Source: Cudoniella acicularis
Taxonomy: Eukaryota; Ascomycota; Leotiomycetes; Helotiales; Helotiaceae
NCBI GenBank assembly: GCA_013054445.1
Contig: JAAMPI010000228.1
Span: 1-49,950 of the forward strand
DNA: 49,950 nucleotides
Direction of reading: 5' to 3'
Position 1 is the first letter of the stretch. Each line of letters begins with the position of its first letter. The notes beneath the pieces were generated by a model. That model made no database searches. It was not told the origin of the DNA and was given only the letters and a program-made list of their open reading frames with translations. The position numbers and the translations under genes are program-made. Positions 35,083-45,088 of the stretch are shown here, in pieces.

Positions 35083-36431
35083 ATGTCTGAAGCAAAATAT
35101 TTCTCCCTAGATTCTACCGCGCCTGCGCCAATTCATAATGTCCATTACGATCTAGAGGCAGGTCAATCTCCAACAGCAGGTCCAGCACCACATATGAAGC
35201 CAACTTCTGTTCGCTCAGAAGCATCGGGGTCAAATATTGAGATCTACCCCTACATCAAGCGGCGACGCGATCGAATACCGTACAAACCTTTTGAACAATC
35301 GATATCGCGCCATCACGGCCAAGCTGGCATCCTGGCCAAGAATCTGGACTTGATCCTTCAAAACCGAATGGCGGCAGATCGCAGACACCAATATTGCATG
35401 AAGAGTGCCAGATAACGGTTGTTGATTTCAGCGAAAGGGATATGGTCAGTCAAGATTTTGGCAATGAGCAATTCTTGGAGTTTCTCGAGAAGAAGCATGA
35501 AGACTGGGTCTCTTGTCGCTGGATCAATTTCAATAGCCTCAGTTGGGATGTTATCCAAGCTCTGGGGAAACACAAGAAGCTGCATAGGCTTGCAATTGAG
35601 GATCTGATCAACACCAATAATCGGACGAAAGTAGATTGGTAAGTCACATCGTCTCAATATATCATAAGACCTAAACTTACAAGTGTCTAGGTATGCGGAC
35701 CATACATTCATTGTCCTCACCCTACAGAAGCTAGTTCATCTCCATCCCGATAATGACGACAGCGACTCGGATTCCGATAGCGACCGCAGTTCCCTAGGTA
35801 CAAAGAAGTCGAAACATGGTGGATTCTCGAAAGCAATCCATAATATCTTTTCGAAGTTGAAGGCAAAAGACAAATTCAATGAGAAACAACGGAAAGTGAG
35901 TATAGTAGCGGGTGTTCATGACCCCGCCAATGGATTTGTTACCGCACATACGGATGGCATTGTTGATGCTCCTGTTCAAAAGTTGCGGACACTTCAAAGA
36001 TATCGTGGAGGGCCGAACTAGGAACGAATGACCTTCATGGAGGCACATTCTCTACTCACTGGAAAAAAAATTAGCCGTGAGCGCTGAACAGGTCTCGGTC
36101 TTTCTGATGGCTGGTAATTATCTCTCCATTAGCCTACTGTACCCAAGACTAATATATGTGAAGATAATACTGTCATCCCATTCTTCGAATCATCCGCAGA
36201 TGATATCGAACTCCCTATTCTTCATCGATTGAGCACCCCTGATACTCTTCTCAGGCGTTCCTGCGATGCTTCTATGCTCCTCCAAGCGATAATAGATGCA
36301 ATCATCGATCTCGCCATACCAGTTACAACTGCGTACCAAGACGTTATCGGCGAATTGGAACTGGATGTTTTGACCTCGCCAGATATCAAGCAGTCTAAGA
36401 TATTGTATGTGATTACGAATATAATCGTCGC
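35083..36431 (+). pseudogene. CorA-like Mg2+ transporter gene, 5' part
   Basis: N-terminal, cytosolic portion of a fungal CorA-type divalent-cation transporter. Recognisable blocks are HEECQITVVDFSERD, WINFNSLSWDVIQALGKHKK, LHRLAIEDLINTNNRTKVDW, HTFIVLTLQKLVHLH, an Asp/Ser-rich run, and HRLSTPDTLLRRSCDASMLL with DVLTSPDIKQSKILYVITN. Introns at 35639-35690 and 36114-36163 keep phase. Lesions: a 1-nt loss near 35366-35369, TAG at 36019-36021, and an eighth A in the run at 36063-36070 that shifts frame. At 36432 the gene is interrupted by a ~7.0-kb insertion, and the membrane half resumes at 43452. Confidence 0.8.
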
Positions 36432-36745
36432 CGAATCTAGACCTCTCTAAAGTCTATTTCTATCTTTGGCCCTAAGCCGTCGCTACTTTAACCTGAGCTA
36501 AGCCCTGAGCCTTGAGTACGACGATGAATCAGCCGGATCATACTCAAGGGATCCCCTTCTAGTTTCCCCCAAGAATCGGTTACAGTTTCCACATTATCTA
36601 TATTCAGAAATTTGCAAATCACGTTGCCTACAGCACAGCCAATTCTTTGGGATGTTATGATGGTATCCATTCTCGCTCCCCTGTCACACCTATCAAGGGT
36701 CCTTGTCGGAGCCGATCTGGGTCCCCTCTTGCGCCTCTAACTCGG
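36432..36745 (+). repeat. Dispersed repeat, left edge of the insertion (family B)
   Basis: Aligns along nearly its full length with 13674-13985 (CTAAAGTC, TAACCTGAGC, GAATCGGTTA, TTTGCAAATC, TATCAAGGGTCCTTG, GAGCCGAT). It lacks the AGTCTCAGACGAC tip seen in the 13656 copy. It forms the left boundary of the ~7.0-kb insertion. Confidence 0.65.
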
Positions 36746-37347
36746 CGGGGTTATTTAGCTAGTCTTACGACCACCACTTGAAGTGCGCCGCGACTTAGGA
36801 CCTCTACTTGCCCCCGACGTTAACTAGAGGCCTCTAGTTGGGACCGCGGTTCGCTCATACATAAGGCACCCCTAGACCCGCGACTTGCATCCGTGACTTA
36901 GACCACGTGACTATAGCCTTGGGAGGATAAAAGGAAGACTTCTCACGTAGTACTCTCTTTCTCTTCCTTATCCTTAGCTTTAGATTCTTTTACGGGCTTG
37001 TAGTTGAGTAATAGTAGAAAATAAACGAAATAATTTTACTATTACTCAGCTGGAACCCGCTTACATTTACAATGGCAGCAAAACATGTATCGGTATAGTT
37101 TAATCTTATAAGCTAAAAAATTCTTACTGTTATGTGAAGCCCTCAATATACACACCCTGCTTGAGTCTCAAGCTCTGGAGGCAGTCTCGTACCCGGAATT
37201 TTTATGCCAAATATTATCCCCAAAGCCGGCGTTCCTCAAGCGCTAGTGTAACGTATGCGCCAGTGTTGGGGAGCCCAATTTTGCCCCACTCCTCCAATGC
37301 CAGCGCCTTGGGGTCCAATTCGGCAATTAGAAAGATCATTAATGGCC
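36746..37347. other. Spacer in the insertion, possibly LTR-derived
   Basis: No coding sequence recognised. The stretch 36920-37070 (a GGATAAAAGG box, pyrimidine-rich CTCTTTCTCTTCC, then a run ending CCCGCTTACA) looks like the promoter and end of a retrotransposon LTR, but I could not find its other end. Confidence 0.35.
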
Positions 37348-38204
37348 TTAGTCAAAGACGCCTTTCCCACCCGGCCAGATGCCAACCTGTGCCTTACCCT
37401 GCGTTTCGACATCTCCGATTTTTTGCTTCCTCACCTTGTCGGCGACAGTTTCTGACATACCAACCTGGGCCTGCGCGCCCTTCGCGGTCTTCACATTCCC
37501 AATGGTCTGGTCAACTTTAATTGATCCCAATCGTTCGGCTACAGTGTCGAGCTTCTTCATGAAGGCCTGCAGGTTGGTTCCCTCTTCCTCAAGGTCCAAT
37601 TCTGCATCATCGTCATCCTCCTCTTCTTTAATTTTCTTTAACTCTGCTACGTTGGCGTCTATCTCATACTGGGTGGCAATTTTGAATTGCGCGACCTTCT
37701 TTATCAGGTCTTCCGTATCTGTCACTTTCTCTCTATATCAATCGTAAGCAAGAGCGAACGAACACCCGAAAGCTGACGAACGTACAAGGTCAATATCCCG
37801 ACCGCAAGGCTGACCAAGCGCGAGGTGTTCCTGACCTGACTGGTGAACTTCTGAACGGCGGTCTTGTTGCGCAAGATATTCATCCTATCCCGAAAGCTCT
37901 TCCCTTGATCGTGCTTGGTCCATTTAGCCAATTTGGCCTCGAATTGGGTACAAGCTCCGCCACAAGAATTCACGTATTGATCCAAGCCTATCTTGCGGAC
38001 TTGCTCCTTCGTATTGTTATTTGCGTTATTGAGGAACTCTAGTCCCGAGAGATTGGTCTGCAAGCCTGTGATCTCGTCTCGAAAGCATTGGACGCTCTCC
38101 GGTGCGTCTCGATACTCTTGGGCCTTGTCGTAGAGCCCTTTGATGCTCTTGATGGCGACATCGGTAATACCGATGACTGCTGCCGCTACCTCGAGTCCGG
38201 ACAT
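37348..38204 (-). CDS. Helo-like effector with two C-terminal HET-s-like amyloid repeats
   Basis: Exons 38204-37786 and 37732-37348 with a 53-bp intron encode 267 residues. The start at 38204 (MSGLEVAAAVIGITDVAIKS) is where family similarity begins; upstream frame to 38318 is leader. Residues 1-140 form an all-helical domain like the Helo-like/fungal STAND N-terminal domain (SGLEVAAAVIG, QEYRDAPESV, CFRDEITGLQ, SLAVGILTL), relatives of which permeabilise membranes when oligomerised. An acidic run (EEEDDDD) follows. The C-terminus carries two copies of one motif: DQTIGNVKTAKGAQAQVGM (residues 214-232) and KQKIGDVETQGKAQVGI (242-258), then a glycine-rich aromatic tail ending GGKGVFD. One copy of the same motif opens the neighbouring NACHT-HET protein. 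Two repeats in the effector and one in the receptor is the HET-S/NWD2 layout, where the receptor templates amyloid folding of the effector. The gene is divergent from its partner, with 387 bp between. Confidence 0.75.
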
Positions 38205-38591
38205 GGCGAGCTGATGTCTATCTATCTCTATTGCAATTAGTGACAATATTTGTGGAATCAGGCTCTGAGATTGTAGAAAAGGAAATGGAAGAAGTGGGCA
38301 GGCTGAGGTATCCCTCAAACCGACGCTCTAGGCAGACGCCTTTGCCCGCAGTGCTGAGGTAGCCCAGCCGCAGCTGCTTAGCCATTCAAATCGCGCTTTA
38401 ACCCACCTTCATGCACGTCGATACGGAAACCTCCAGCAGTGTTGAGGCAGCCCAGCTGCAGCTGCTTAGCCATTCGCACCGCGCTTCAACCCACCTTCAT
38501 GCACGTCGACACGGAAAAGCGAAAATGGCTCGACACATATCTTTGGGATTCTGGGACTCTTGAAATTTGACATTGCGCCACTGCAACTTCG
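38205..38591. promoter_or_regulatory. Divergent promoter of effector and NLR, with an 88-bp tandem repeat
   Basis: The 387-bp gap between the two start codons contains two direct copies of an 88-bp unit (38348-38435 and 38436-38518). They share CAGCTGCTTAGCCATTC, CAACCCACCTTCATGCACGT (second copy) and CGGAAA, and differ at about eight sites, nearly all C/T. CAGCTG and GCACGT cores occur in each unit. Shared control of both genes is an inference from their arrangement. Confidence 0.6.
38348..38518 (+). repeat. Tandem repeat, two 88-bp units
   Basis: Unit 1 starts GCAGTGCTGAGGTAGCCCAG at 38348 and unit 2 starts GCAGTGTTGAGGCAGCCCAG at 38436. Most differences are transitions, so the duplication is old or has been mutated by RIP, which needs no more than such tandem similarity in some fungi. 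Confidence 0.85.
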
Positions 38592-41500
38592 ATGGCCGGT
38601 ATGGCGAGAGACTTCACAGTGGGAGACACTAAGACGGGTAAAAATGGTATCACTCAAGTTGGTATAGGCAATACCATAAATTTCGCTGATCCAAGTATGT
38701 ATCCCTGCCTATTCATTGTCACCTCACTGATCGTTGTAGCCCAGAAGCAACGACATATTCAGAAATGGTATGCATGGTGGTTGTTCGAGTCCCAGGAGCC
38801 CAGTGTTCGGTCTCAGCCTCAAGTTCTTAAAGAGAAAGGTACCGCTGCAGCTGGGACCGGCTCATGGTTGACGCAAAATCTCCTTCCGGAATGGCTACGG
38901 AGCGGTGAGGATGCGTTGTGGATCCATGGCAATGGTTCGTGAGGCTCTTCAGAACCCGCGTATAGGAACAAGCTAACGACAGGCTGAAGTGGGCTCGGGC
39001 AAAAGCATCTTGTGGTACATCCTTCAGACGAAACCCATTCAAGCACAGCTAATCAAAAAAGCTCCCTCGTGATTAATTACTTGCAAGATTCTCCGGCAAC
39101 GACTAAGGATCTAATGTGGATTCCAGTCATCTTCTCCTTTGACGCTCAATACCAGGACTCGCCGGAATTCTTCTGTCGCACATGCCTTGCCTGCCTTTAC
39201 GCACTTAGTCCGACGCCTGTTAGAATCGAGACTGCATACGAAAATTATTTGAACGCTATGCAGATCAGTGGTATTGACGATCTCGTACTAAATGTTCTCG
39301 AAGACGTAGCCACCGGTATCAGAGCACAAGAAGCGAAGCCTTTGGAGATAGTTATCGTGATCGATGCCGTGGATGAGACGAAATCTTCCAAGCAACAGGC
39401 TTTCCTGCGTTACCTCAATCGTTTGATCGGAAGTAATCGACAGGATAGACTGGTACGATTTCGATCGATCCTATTCTCAAGGGATAGCCAGATCATCAGG
39501 CACTTCTGTGGATCTGGGCGTGGGTGGAGAAAAGAAGAAATTCCGCCATTGGCTCTCAAGGAAGACATCCTAAAGGCCGTTTCGAGTCGCTTAGCAGATG
39601 ATTATAATTTTCAAAATTGGAAAGTTGACGACAGGAATGACCTCGCTGCTCGAATAGCAACGCGGGCTAATGGCATGTACGTCGTGGACTTGGGGGTTTC
39701 AATCTATTGAAGGCTAACACTTGCAGGTTCCGACTAGCCGCACTGTACGTTGAGCACTTAATCATGATCGATCGCCGAAAAATCCCAGCATCACAACTCA
39801 AAACCATTCTAGCTGATTTACCAGGCGCCCTTTATCCGTTCTACGATAGGATCTTTTGGCAGATCCAAACGCCCAACATCCGACAACATAGCTTCAATTC
39901 GATGCGATGGATATGCTATAGCGCTAGACCATTGACTCTTCGCGAGCTTGCTGCAGCCTGTGCAATCTCCGGCCTGCCGGACGGCTATGATTGTGATAAT
40001 GACCTGGATGCCGTTGACCTTGTGAAGTATCTTAGCGGGTTAATTCACATCAGTCCACCATTGCCCGGGGACGGCAACAACATACGAGCCGAAGCACATT
40101 CGATTACTATTGCGCATTTTTCCGTTGAAGAATATCTCAAAGCACATGTACATGCTAACTTTGGACTTGATACCAAATTCTATGACCGTTCGGCGGGAAA
40201 TCTTCTCCTGGCGCAAGCATGCATTACTTATGCTGCTCAAGAGCACTTCAATGAATCGATGTATAGCCAAAATGACCGTGCAGGCTCACTACGTGGATAC
40301 GTCATCAACTTCTGGGCTCATCATTTGGCTGCTCATGTCCAGTCAAGAGCTGCTGAGCAAACATTGCACCAGCGTTTGTCCATTGTTGCATTCGCACTGC
40401 GGATTAAAAACGCTTGTATGTACCGCGATGTCGAACTCTATGAAGATGCGGGAGGCCTCCAAAAAGAAGTTGAAAAGCTCATCTGCAGCGTTATCCACCA
40501 ACGGCACTATCTAGACCTATTGCAAGTGCTCCTGTCGAAACCACATCCTACCGAAAACATACCTTTCGGCCAATTAGACTCGGGCCAACTGCGTCTACTG
40601 CTCCTCCGACCGGCCCTGGCTCCAGAGGCACCAATTCAGTGCGAGTTGGTCGTCGATTGGCTTGAGAACAAACCGAAATACCAATTCCTATCATATCTCT
40701 GGGGCGACGCATCATTGAGAGACTCCATCATTCTGAGTGACTTGAAGTACACTGTGACTAGGTCGTTGTACAAAGCGCTACTAGGCCTTCGGCACAAGTC
40801 GACACCTGGAGTGCTTTGGGTGGATCAAGTATGTATCAATCAGCAGGATGTTTACGAGAAGAACCATCAGGTGGCGCGCTTAAGCTCGACGGCTGCGGAT
40901 GCTTCAGCAGTATACTGTTGGTTTGGGAATGTAGAAGCAGAAGAGCTCGCTCGTGATCGATCGGAGATATTTCGGGATCCCCTCTGGACCAGAGCTTGGG
41001 TCATGCAGGAGATGATCCTAGCCAGGGAAAACTCCTGCATTGTTAAAGGACAGTCTCTTGATTGGCTAGATGTCGTTCATATGGCGAAAGATTGGGTACA
41101 CGTCTTCCATGGTGATGATGTACGCGCTGAATGGGTACAGAAGGGAGAAGGTGCCCGAAACATGCTGCTTGTGCAAGAGACGCGAGAGTCGCGGAACGGT
41201 GGTAGGACGAAACTAAAGCTAGAAGAGCTGGTATACCGGTTTCGTGCCACCAAGTCGCAAATCGCACTGGACAAGGTCTTTGCGTTCGTTGGCCTCGCGT
41301 CTGACGACCCCAGCGCCGAGGGGCTCGTCGACTACACGCTCGACCTATTCGAGCTCTATGCGCGATTCGGCCAGAGGAGCATATTGGGAAGCCAGTGCCT
41401 TGACATACTTTCTATCAACAACAACAGGATTATGTATGATGCTGCAGGAGGGGTTTCTTGGTCGCCATGCTGGCACGAATACATCGAAGAGCACCCATTA

Positions 41501-42194
41501 GCACCTGGGATTTTCGATCCTGGGCAGCCTCAACTTTTTCGAGCCAGTAGAGAGCTCTTCATCACTCCCAGCTCGTTCGACCCATTGACCATGAAAGCGA
41601 TACTGATCGACACCGTCCATGCGGTTGACCATATTACTACATTTCTTCAATTTAAGGCCTGGGAGACAAGGAGGTCAGTTTGGAGCTCCTCTATTGAATC
41701 TGAAGATTTGGGTCTTATCGTTCGAACGGCTTTGGAAGGACGGGTGATAGACCAGCAGCTGAAGACATTCCGCCGTATTGACGAATCGGATATCGAGTCC
41801 GCGAAAGACTTTGCCGGTAAATGCAGGACGTGGAAAGCTCTCATGTTCCTGCCTAGAACAAAGGTACGGCGCAATCGTCAATTTTGTCGGACCGAGCGAG
41901 GTTTGATTGCCAACGTGCCACTGATGACAATGCCTGGCGACATTGTCGTGCTCTTCCCGAACGCAAAGACGCCTCACATCCTCAGGCCAGCACCTCTGCC
42001 CTCAATTATTCAATGTCCATCTGGCACACTACCAGTCAATTGCATGTTTGTCGGCGAATGGTAAGATACGACTCACTGAGAGCAAAACCCGCATACTAAT
42101 CGCCAACAGTTATGTAGATGGTTACATGAACGGCGAGGCGGAAGATGAGTGTGAAGCCGGGAAGCTGTTTCGGTACGAGTATCAAATTCGCTGA
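38592..42194 (+). CDS. NLR: N-terminal amyloid motif, NACHT, C-terminal HET domain
   Basis: Six exons (38592-38694, 38740-38934, 38990-39014, 39062-39676, 39727-42060, 42110-42194) with introns of 45-55 bp and consistent phases encode 1118 residues without a stop. Residues 7-25 (DFTVGDTKTGKNGITQVGI) match the two repeats of the divergent effector. NACHT follows: P-loop GNVGSGKS (98-105), Walker B IVIDAVDE (about 206-213), GMFRLAALYVEHL (from 313) and the winged-helix HFSVEEYLKA (about 443). A HET domain then starts near residue 620: FLSYLWGDAS (WGD at 638), LWVDQVCINQQD (about 677) and WTRAWVMQEM (about 737); the usual HET C-terminal region runs to the end. No WD40, ankyrin or TPR repeats lie between. 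NACHT drives signal-dependent oligomerisation and HET triggers incompatibility cell death. HET normally sits N-terminal of NACHT, so this order is unusual. Cytosolic. The HET part could act as a second effector or as an integrated decoy. Confidence 0.85.
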
Positions 42195-43139
42195 AAGCCA
42201 GCGCTCATGAAGATTGAATCGAAATTGTAGTAATTCAAAAATTTTCTATTGTCCTCAAGGTCTGTCCACTCTCTTACAGACTTGAATGTTAAGCGAAGAT
42301 GTTGCCAGCGCAGGGTCTTGTGCTGGATTTGAATCTAAAGCATGTAAACTCTATTCTTAGCCCCGTTGAGTGTTCTTTAAATTATTTTGACTCGGACCGT
42401 CTAAAGAACGGAGAATGGATGTTGCGCGGTGACGGATCTTGAATCACGTAGAATCGGCTGATGTAGGGGTGGACGCTGTTAATAAAATTTTCTCTAACGT
42501 TTTCTCATCCTCTAAATCTGTAGGTACTAGTATAACGCTAGCGATGCCAATCACATGAGAGGTAGCGTAATGATCGTTTAATATAGAATCATGTCTCCTA
42601 AAAGACGGAGTAAACTGGATTTGGCTGTTAGAGCTGGCCTTAGTCCCTTCCGCTCCGTTCCTTTGGGTAGTAGCAAGATTGCATTCCCCGCCGCCGTACG
42701 ATCTTAGCTTGCCAAGCTTGCCACATCATCTGAGGCAGTGCAGACGATAAATGTGGTATTTCAAACCGAAGCAGTGTGAACTGTAGTACTACATTTCGGA
42801 CTGCTTGGGTTTGAAAGGCTACACCTTAGAGTAATCAGATTTGAGGAATTATACCTTAGCGTAGTACACAGTAGCGTACATCCTTGTTTCACACCTCAGA
42901 CCGGAGCGAACCGAATTTCAGTAGTATAATTCCGACTACTTCGGTCTGAAGTACGCGGATTCCGCACGGTACAATTTGGAGCACACCGACTTTTAACACT
43001 AAAAACTAAACTACCACGGTTTATACCGCAGAATTACAGAGCAGCCCTGCACGTAATTCTACAATGACATAATCCTGGGCCATTTCTAAGGGCGCGGGTC
43101 TGGTGGAAGAAAGTACGAAATAGCAAATGTTTGGAGGCG
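42195..43139. other. Spacer in the insertion with palindromic segments
   Basis: No gene recognised. From about 42626 to 43055 the sequence has imperfect inverted segments (GAGCTGGCC near the left, GAGCAGCCCTG near the right, and paired CCGAAGCAGT/ACTGCTTGGG and AGACCGGAGC/CTTCGGTCT stretches). This suggests one or more degenerate MITEs. Ends and target duplications are not clear. Confidence 0.35.
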
Positions 43140-43449
43140 TGAAGGCACATTCTCCTTGGAAAGAACCACGGCCACGCCATGTTCCGAGAAGAATCTGCCT
43201 TGAGAGATTGAGGAATGTATCTCTAGGGGGGTCCTATTTAGGATCTCTGGGAGCCGACTTAGCCCCCTTGAGTATAATCGTGTGGAGTTGGCAACTTTAG
43301 CTAGGCAGAGCCAAATGGGAAGTAAATCGTGAGGGAGAGCAGGAATGTGACTAAGCAACCTGAGCAGAGGGTGAGGCGAGGGTGAGTAGCGCCTGAGTAG
43401 AGCGGCGATGGTGACTAACCGCGTGGGAAGGAAGGGAGGTTTAGATTCG
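43140..43449 (+). repeat. Dispersed repeat (family A), copy 2, right edge of the insertion
   Basis: Matches 21170-21485 over about 300 bp at high similarity, including CTCCTTGGAAAGA versus CTCCTTAGAAAGA at the start and the GGGTGAGTAGCGCCTGAGTA block. It lacks the GTCGTCTGAGACT tip of copy 1 and ends instead GGGAGGTTTAGATTCG, complementary to the left edge of the insertion. Confidence 0.75.
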
Positions 43450-44012
43450 ATGAGGTTACCAGCGAAATCATAATGATGCGAAACTTTGTCAGTCCCATCG
43501 TCAATTTAATTGGCGCACTTCGGGATCACAAGAGTGCCGCTGTTGCCTCTCACCTGGATTTGAGGAATGATTGCAAGAACAACCAGGTTGGTGTGAAAGT
43601 TAGTCCAATGGCTTAAACATATCTCGGTGACGTTGAGAATCATATCATTCTGATCACAGAACCTCTCGATCAAATGCGCCGGTCTTGCGACAACATGATT
43701 GACCTGATCTTCAACACCATATCTGCATTTCAAAACGAATCGATGAAGCAACTGACAGTCGTCACTATCACCTTTCTTCCTTTAACCTTTTTAACAGGGT
43801 ACTTCGGAATGAACCTCCATACTTTCTATTCTCTCGATAACGGCGAAGGCTACTTTTGGAGCATTGCGATTCCTGTAGCTTTTGTTACCACTGTCTTCCT
43901 GATGAAGGATATGCTCAAGTGGTGGTTTGTGAGAATTATGTAAAGGAGAGGCATCTCTCGAAGTAGGAAATCGAGGCTCAACAGGGAGGCTGTGGCAAAG
44001 AGAACCTCGTGA
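43450..44012 (+). pseudogene. CorA-like Mg2+ transporter gene, 3' part
   Basis: Reading from 43452: [69 protein letters not shown], then the two membrane helices [19 protein letters not shown] and [27 protein letters not shown] contains the GMN selectivity motif of CorA channels, so this is the membrane half of the gene that begins at 35083. TAA at 43614-43616 and TAA at 43941-43943 both replace expected Gln codons by C-to-T. Beyond the second, RRGISRSRKSRLNREA continues the normal basic tail to TGA at 44010-44012. The open frame at 43674-43943 should not be taken for a separate small gene. Confidence 0.8.
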
Positions 44013-45088
44013 AGAGCCCAACTCATGGACTGTGCGCGTTTCCAAGCCAAGACACCGATGCTGGGCGCTTGAGCAGTGCATTTCCCTGGATCAACTTTAA
44101 AGCTCCTCAGACGTCAAACGTTGAGAAGGTTTGGAGAACCCATCAACTCGAGCGTCCCCGTTCAACAAATACGGATATGAGCGGAACGTCATTGAAATCA
44201 CAAAAGTACTCCGTAATTCCCGTTTTACTCAACCGAGATGAGGTTGAGGATCAGGTTTGAGAGCCGCACGGAAGAATACGGACGGCGATGCATCGTGCCG
44301 ATCGGCGCTTGGCTGACAAGGCGCAAGCAAGCCGAGCCACACAATGCAACCGGTCGTATTCAGCCTTGTAAGAATTGCGTTGTAATCTGAAATAGTTTAC
44401 TGTAAAGTTACCGGCGATGCCGAATATTGACCAAAGAAGCGCAGCAAAGAATATAAAATTATTAAGTAATTAAGTCCTGGTAATTCTGTGGTGAGTCACA
44501 TTGGCATAGAGCACTTGAATGATCTAGAGATAAAGGTATTTGAGATCTTTTAAATGTTTGTACTTCCGATTCAGGTTTGCTGTATATTTGATAGAAACAC
44601 TTAATTCCTTGGAGTCGAGACTCCTAGAACTGTGTAGAGGAAATGCGCTTACGCATTTTATGCTAAAAGGTTTACGTCTCTAAAATTTTCATGCATTAAG
44701 AACTATCCCACTAGGTCAGAAAAAGAAGCGTTGGCAGAGATGAGGAGAATTATTTCCTGTATATATGTATTCAACTAAAGATTTAAGTACATTTGCGAAA
44801 TCGTTGCGTAAATATCTAGAGGTGCCCTGCTGTGTTCAGTCTTGGCGACATGGGGTCAGCCATGCGCCCAGGCCAAGACCTGCAGCTAGGTAAGCAGAAA
44901 AGAAATTAACGAGAGAAGACGGACGACGACTTTGACAATGTCAACGGCAGTCGACCGGATTTCAATCGGCCCCGCTGTCCGAGTCCTCTTCATGTCCTTC
45001 GCAGTATTTACTCTCAGTTGTAGAATATTTTCTCTTAACCCTCCATGATCCTTCACCGGTCGTTCCGGCACCATCTCTCGCCGGAGCC
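44013..45088. other. Intergenic stretch
   Basis: About 1.1 kb without recognisable genes, repeats or RNA genes. Minus-strand open frames at 44886-45207 overlap the start of the next gene in antisense and look like shadows of it. Confidence 0.4.

Larger units (their letters stand above)
36432..43449. mobile_element. ~7.0-kb insertion carrying an NLR/effector gene pair, with inverted-repeat-like ends
   Basis: This segment lies exactly between the two halves of the CorA-like gene, so all of it was gained after that gene existed. Its ends are CGAATCTAGACCTCTC (36432-36447) and, on the other strand, CGAATCTAAACCTCCC (43449-43434), 14 of 16 matching. Behind these tips lie the dispersed repeats at 36432-36745 and 43140-43449, which seem distantly related in inverted orientation (for example ATACTCAAGGG). 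No transposase is visible and no clean target duplication was found, although CorA-like codons at both edges partly overlap in sense. It may be one cargo-carrying element with long degenerate inverted repeats, or nested insertions. Confidence 0.6.

Noticed and set aside
39012..39710. Stand-alone 232-codon gene
   Set aside because: It begins in the P-loop intron region and joins in phase to the flanking exons; it is the NACHT exon of the NLR.
42626..43055. hAT element with GAGCTGGCC/GGGCTGCTC ends
   Set aside because: The ends match only weakly and no 8-bp duplication could be found, so it is left as degenerate palindromic sequence.
36432..43449. The insertion as a Starship element
   Set aside because: Too short for a typical Starship, no captain recombinase inside, and inverted-repeat ends suggest a different type of element; the DUF3435-like relic lies 16 kb away.
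43674..43943. Separate small membrane protein with GMN motif
   Set aside because: It is the membrane half of the CorA-like gene whose first half ends at 36431; homologous codons continue both upstream and downstream across stops.
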